From Methanoculleus sp. (GTDB taxonomy: Archaea > Halobacteriota > Methanomicrobia > Methanomicrobiales > Methanoculleaceae): a DNA stretch of 44,388 nt. Below are positions 42,119-44,388 of the stretch, in pieces. Both the position numbers and the translations under genes were made by a program. The notes beneath the pieces were generated by a model that saw only the letters and a program-made list of their open reading frames with translations, was not told the DNA's origin and ran no database searches. How positions within the stretch are numbered: the first letter of the stretch is position 1; each line of letters opens with the position of its first letter. Location of the stretch: contig JAHDQM010000041.1 in NCBI GenBank assembly GCA_018433835.1, positions 1 through 44,388 on the forward strand. The letters are read 5' to 3'.

Positions 42119-43092
42119 AGATCAACATCTTTGTCGAGGACTTCCGTTTCCTGCGCTATATCGGGTGCGCGACGGCAGCGAGGACGCTGTACAACCACCT
42201 CGGCCTGCTCCCCGATATGGAGGTCGCCCGCAACCTGTATCACGGCGACTTCGACCTGACCCACTACCATACCTTCGGGCCCTGGGCGATGTACCACCTG
42301 AAGTTCACCGAGGGCACAAAGGTCCTGACCGCCCACTCGACCCCACGGCTGAACGAGGGGAACGTCGCCTTTTCAAAGAGGATAAACACGGTATACCCGA
42401 AGATCTACCGGCAGTTCGACCATATCATCACGATATCGGAGCCCTGCCATCGGGAGACCGAACAGCTCGTCCCCGATGTCCCGATGACCCTCATCCCGAA
42501 CGGCATCGACCGTGAGTACTTCAAGCGCGATGGGAAGAAGCGAAAATCGTTCCGCGACGAGTACGGGATCGACCCCGGCCGGAGAGTGGTGCTCTCCGTC
42601 GGCCAGCAGACACCCCGGAAGGGCATCTACGATTTCTTCAGGCTCGCAGAGCAGCACCCCGATATGACCTGGATCTGGGTGGGCGGGTTCCCGTACGGGA
42701 CGTTTTCGAAGGATTACGCGAAGATCCAGATGCTCAAGACCCAGTGCCATGAGAACGTCATCTTCACCGGGGTCATCGACGATATCTCCCGGGCATATAG
42801 CGGGGCCGACGTCTTCTTCATGCCTTCGCACGCCGAGACGTTCGGCCTCGTGATCGTCGAAGCACTCTCGGCGGGCCTCCCGGTCATCGCCCGGGACATC
42901 TTCGAGTTCCGGGAGATCTTCGGCGACTCGGTCCTCTTCTTTTCCGAGGTCGACGGGGCAAGGGACATCCTCGCCGACGAGGCTGTCCTGCAGCGCTGTG
43001 CGGCGAAGGCACGCGCTTCGTCGGAGAAATACGACATCACGCGTATAGCAAAACGGCATCAACAACTATACCGGGAGTTGATCGAGGGATGA
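42115..43092 (+). CDS. Glycosyltransferase, family 4 (GT-B)
   Basis: 325 aa with the GT4 layout: an N-terminal acceptor domain, then a C-terminal donor domain beginning VVLSVGQQTPRKGIYDFFRL. The conserved donor-site block HAETFGLVIVEALSAGLPVIA contains the EX7E-type glutamates, and IPNGIDREYF marks the linker. It lacks a signal peptide and is probably membrane-associated on the cytosolic face. The sugar and acceptor are unknown; the FAD protein and the GT2 enzyme on either side suggest a small glycan or glycolipid pathway. Translationally coupled at both ends by ATGA overlaps. Confidence 0.88.
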   Translation: MKINIFVEDFRFLRYIGCATAARTLYNHLGLLPDMEVARNLYHGDFDLTHYHTFGPWAMYHLKFTEGTKVLTAHSTPRLNEGNVAFSKRINTVYPKIYRQFDHIITISEPCHRETEQLVPDVPMTLIPNGIDREYFKRDGKKRKSFRDEYGIDPGRRVVLSVGQQTPRKGIYDFFRLAEQHPDMTWIWVGGFPYGTFSKDYAKIQMLKTQCHENVIFTGVIDDISRAYSGADVFFMPSHAETFGLVIVEALSAGLPVIARDIFEFREIFGDSVLFFSEVDGARDILADEAVLQRCAAKARASSEKYDITRIAKRHQQLYRELIEG

Positions 43093-43787
43093 TCTCCGTA
43101 GTCGTTCCTACCTACAACGAAGAGCAGAACATCGAGCGCTGCCTGCGGTCGCTCGCCGACCAGACGGTGCCGAGGGAGACCTACGAGATCATCGTCGTCG
43201 ACGGAAACTCGAAGGACCGGACCCGGGAACTGGCCGAACCCCTTGCTGATCAGGTCTTTATCCAGACGAGCAAGCGGGTAGGAGGGGCCCGGAACGACGG
43301 GGCGATGGCTGCCTCCGGCGAGATCGTCGCCACGACGGACGCCGACTGCCTCCTCCCCCGGGACTGGGTGGAGCGGATCGGGAGAAACTTCGCGGAGAGG
43401 GAGATCGTGCAGCTCTACGGCACTGTCTACCCGATCGAGGGCGGATTTCGGAACCGGCTCTCGCTTCTCGGCGCAAACATCTTCTCGCGCCTGGGCTACC
43501 ACACCCGAACGATCTACTTCACGCTCGGGTGCAACACGGCGTTCGACCGGGAGGCGTTCGTCCGGGCGGGGATGTACCGCTGCATCGACGCCGGGGACGA
43601 CCTGGAGATCGCGCAGCGGATGCGCAAGATCGGAAAGGTCTGTCTCGATCCCGGTCTCGCGGTCGGGTTCTCGATGCGGCGCTATCAGCAGTTCGGTACG
43701 CTCAAGTCGGTCTGGGAATGGCTGTATATCGTTATCCGCGGCGGCGACGCCGGCGGCGTCTCCTACTCGCAGCGGGAGTATAAGTAG
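43089..43787 (+). CDS. Glycosyltransferase, family 2 (GT-A)
   Basis: 232 aa. Starts directly with SVVVPTYNEEQNIERCLRSL, the GT2 nucleotide-sugar motif, followed by IIVVDGNSKDRT and the metal-binding DADCLLPRDW (DXD-like). The C-terminal part has GCNTAFDREAF and DAGDDLEIAQRM, the acceptor/catalytic-base blocks (ED equivalent). A hydrophobic segment near the end (WEWLYIVIRGG) may associate with the membrane. The ATGA overlap with the GT4 gene fixes the start. Last gene of the coupled three-gene set. Confidence 0.88.
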   Translation: MISVVVPTYNEEQNIERCLRSLADQTVPRETYEIIVVDGNSKDRTRELAEPLADQVFIQTSKRVGGARNDGAMAASGEIVATTDADCLLPRDWVERIGRNFAEREIVQLYGTVYPIEGGFRNRLSLLGANIFSRLGYHTRTIYFTLGCNTAFDREAFVRAGMYRCIDAGDDLEIAQRMRKIGKVCLDPGLAVGFSMRRYQQFGTLKSVWEWLYIVIRGGDAGGVSYSQREYK

Positions 43788-43792
43788 TCGCG

Positions 43793-44192
43793 ATGACCGA
43801 GAGACCCATCCCGGAGGCCTGTGCGGAAGTGGTGCGGCGGTCCGACACCTGTGGGTTTGCACGCCTGCTCGGCATGGTGGTGACGGAGATCGAGGGCGGC
43901 CGCGGGGAAGGAGAACGGCCACGGCACGGCCCACGGGGGCGCGATCTTCGCTGTCGCGGATCACGCCTTCGGCGTCGCCGCAAACATGGACGGGATCGAC
44001 CAGATAGCGATCTCCGCGTATATCCGCTACTTTTCCGTGCCGGCGGGGGATACGCTCGAGGCGGTCGCCTGCAGGGTCTCGGAGACGGAGAGGACGTCGG
44101 TCTATGTCGTCGACGTCTACTCGGGCGACCGCCGGATCGCCTCGTTCGAGGGCGTCGGGTTCAAGATTGGGGTTTTGGGGACGAAAGGGTGA
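43793..44192 (+). pseudogene. PaaI-type hotdog thioesterase, broken by an internal deletion
   Basis: The ATG at 43793 starts a frame reading ACAEVVRRSDTCGFARLLGM then VVTEIEGG, the usual N-terminus of a PaaI-like acyl-CoA thioesterase. The conserved core NGHGTAHGGAIFAVADHAFG and the rest of the hotdog fold continue in another frame to the stop at 44192. Between the blocks only about four codons remain where homologues have about 14, so a short out-of-frame deletion near 43900-43920 removed about 10 codons. The gene is therefore inactive unless the sequence is in error. No clear promoter is visible. Confidence 0.75.
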
Positions 44193-44251
44193 AAGGGGGA
44201 TTTGCTCTCCGGGCGAAGCGTCCGCAGCAACTCGAAGCCTGCTGGGTTTTT

Positions 44252-44388
44252 GAACTCCTGCTCTGGGCAGTCACTATACTAAAACACGGCAGCCTTGCAC
44301 ACTCTCTTCACTCGCTCACACCCATACACGGATTTCCAGTGGGTATCGCCGTAGGGGGTGGGGACAGGGGAGGGGGGAGACCCCCTCC
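44252..44388 (-). repeat. Modular hairpin repeat, copy 7, cut by the right edge
   Basis: A stray module (GAACTCC followed by CTGC/GCAG, 44252-44270) precedes ACACGGATTTCCAGTGGGT at 44326, TATCGCC, and the G-rich core GGGGACAGGGGAGGGGGG, then CCCCCTCC at the edge. The orientation matches copy 6. The remainder is outside the window. Confidence 0.75.

Overview
The window is high-GC archaeal chromosome from a methanogen, most likely Methanomicrobiales and close to Methanoculleus. The evidence is a methanogenesis marker 14 gene, CDP-archaeol synthase (archaeal ether lipids), a citramalate-type isoleucine pathway, many TATA-box promoters with leaderless starts, and T-tract terminators. The organism assignment is inference from gene content; no rRNA or tRNA gene was found.

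Layout. 1-3.7 kb: a radical SAM gene cut by the left edge (tetraether-synthase-like) divergent from carS-pyrE-purD-argF. 4.5-6.3 kb: methanogenesis marker 14 and a 77-aa partner (minus strand). 7.1-8.7 kb: an FMN-binding protein convergent with argG. 9.2-12.5 kb: a glycine-betaine-type ABC transporter (ATPase, permease, lipoprotein); the lipoprotein gene has its own promoter and a strongly folded leader of about 190 nt. 13.2-17.4 kb: carA-carB. 17.6-19.4 kb: iron-sulfur flavoprotein, thioredoxin-like protein and beta-carbonic anhydrase. 19.7-21.4 kb: ilvD. 22.2-26.2 kb: an accessory patch with an ABC-ATPase remnant, a membrane protein, a secreted zinc-phospholipase-C-like gene interrupted by in-frame stops, and an AT-rich orphan gene. 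26.3-29.8 kb: grpE-dnaK-dnaJ. 30.1-36.9 kb: purH, two DUF4013 membrane genes (the first frameshifted), cimA-ilvB-ilvN. 37.0-38.7 kb: a sodium:solute symporter preceded by a 35-aa membrane peptide. 38.9-40.7 kb: an ArsR-HTH/flavodoxin fusion coupled to a flavodoxin-ferredoxin (EFR1-type) protein and a decayed copy of the latter. 40.8-43.8 kb: a coupled three-gene set of FAD amine-oxidase-like protein and two glycosyltransferases, then a broken thioesterase.

Much of the window is amino-acid and nucleotide biosynthesis: carAB supplies carbamoyl phosphate to argF, followed by argG; pyrE, purD and purH make nucleotides; cimA, ilvB, ilvN and ilvD make branched-chain amino acids.

The most unusual feature is a dispersed family of modular non-coding repeats in most long intergenic gaps (about 3.8-4.4, 6.5-6.9, 12.7-13.1, 21.5-22.1, 25.1-25.2 and 44.2-44.4 kb). 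Copies share end motifs, a G-rich/C-rich palindrome, and arrays of small hairpins whose stems differ in sequence between copies but keep base pairing inside constant flanks. This looks like structure under selection and is the best candidate for an undescribed element.
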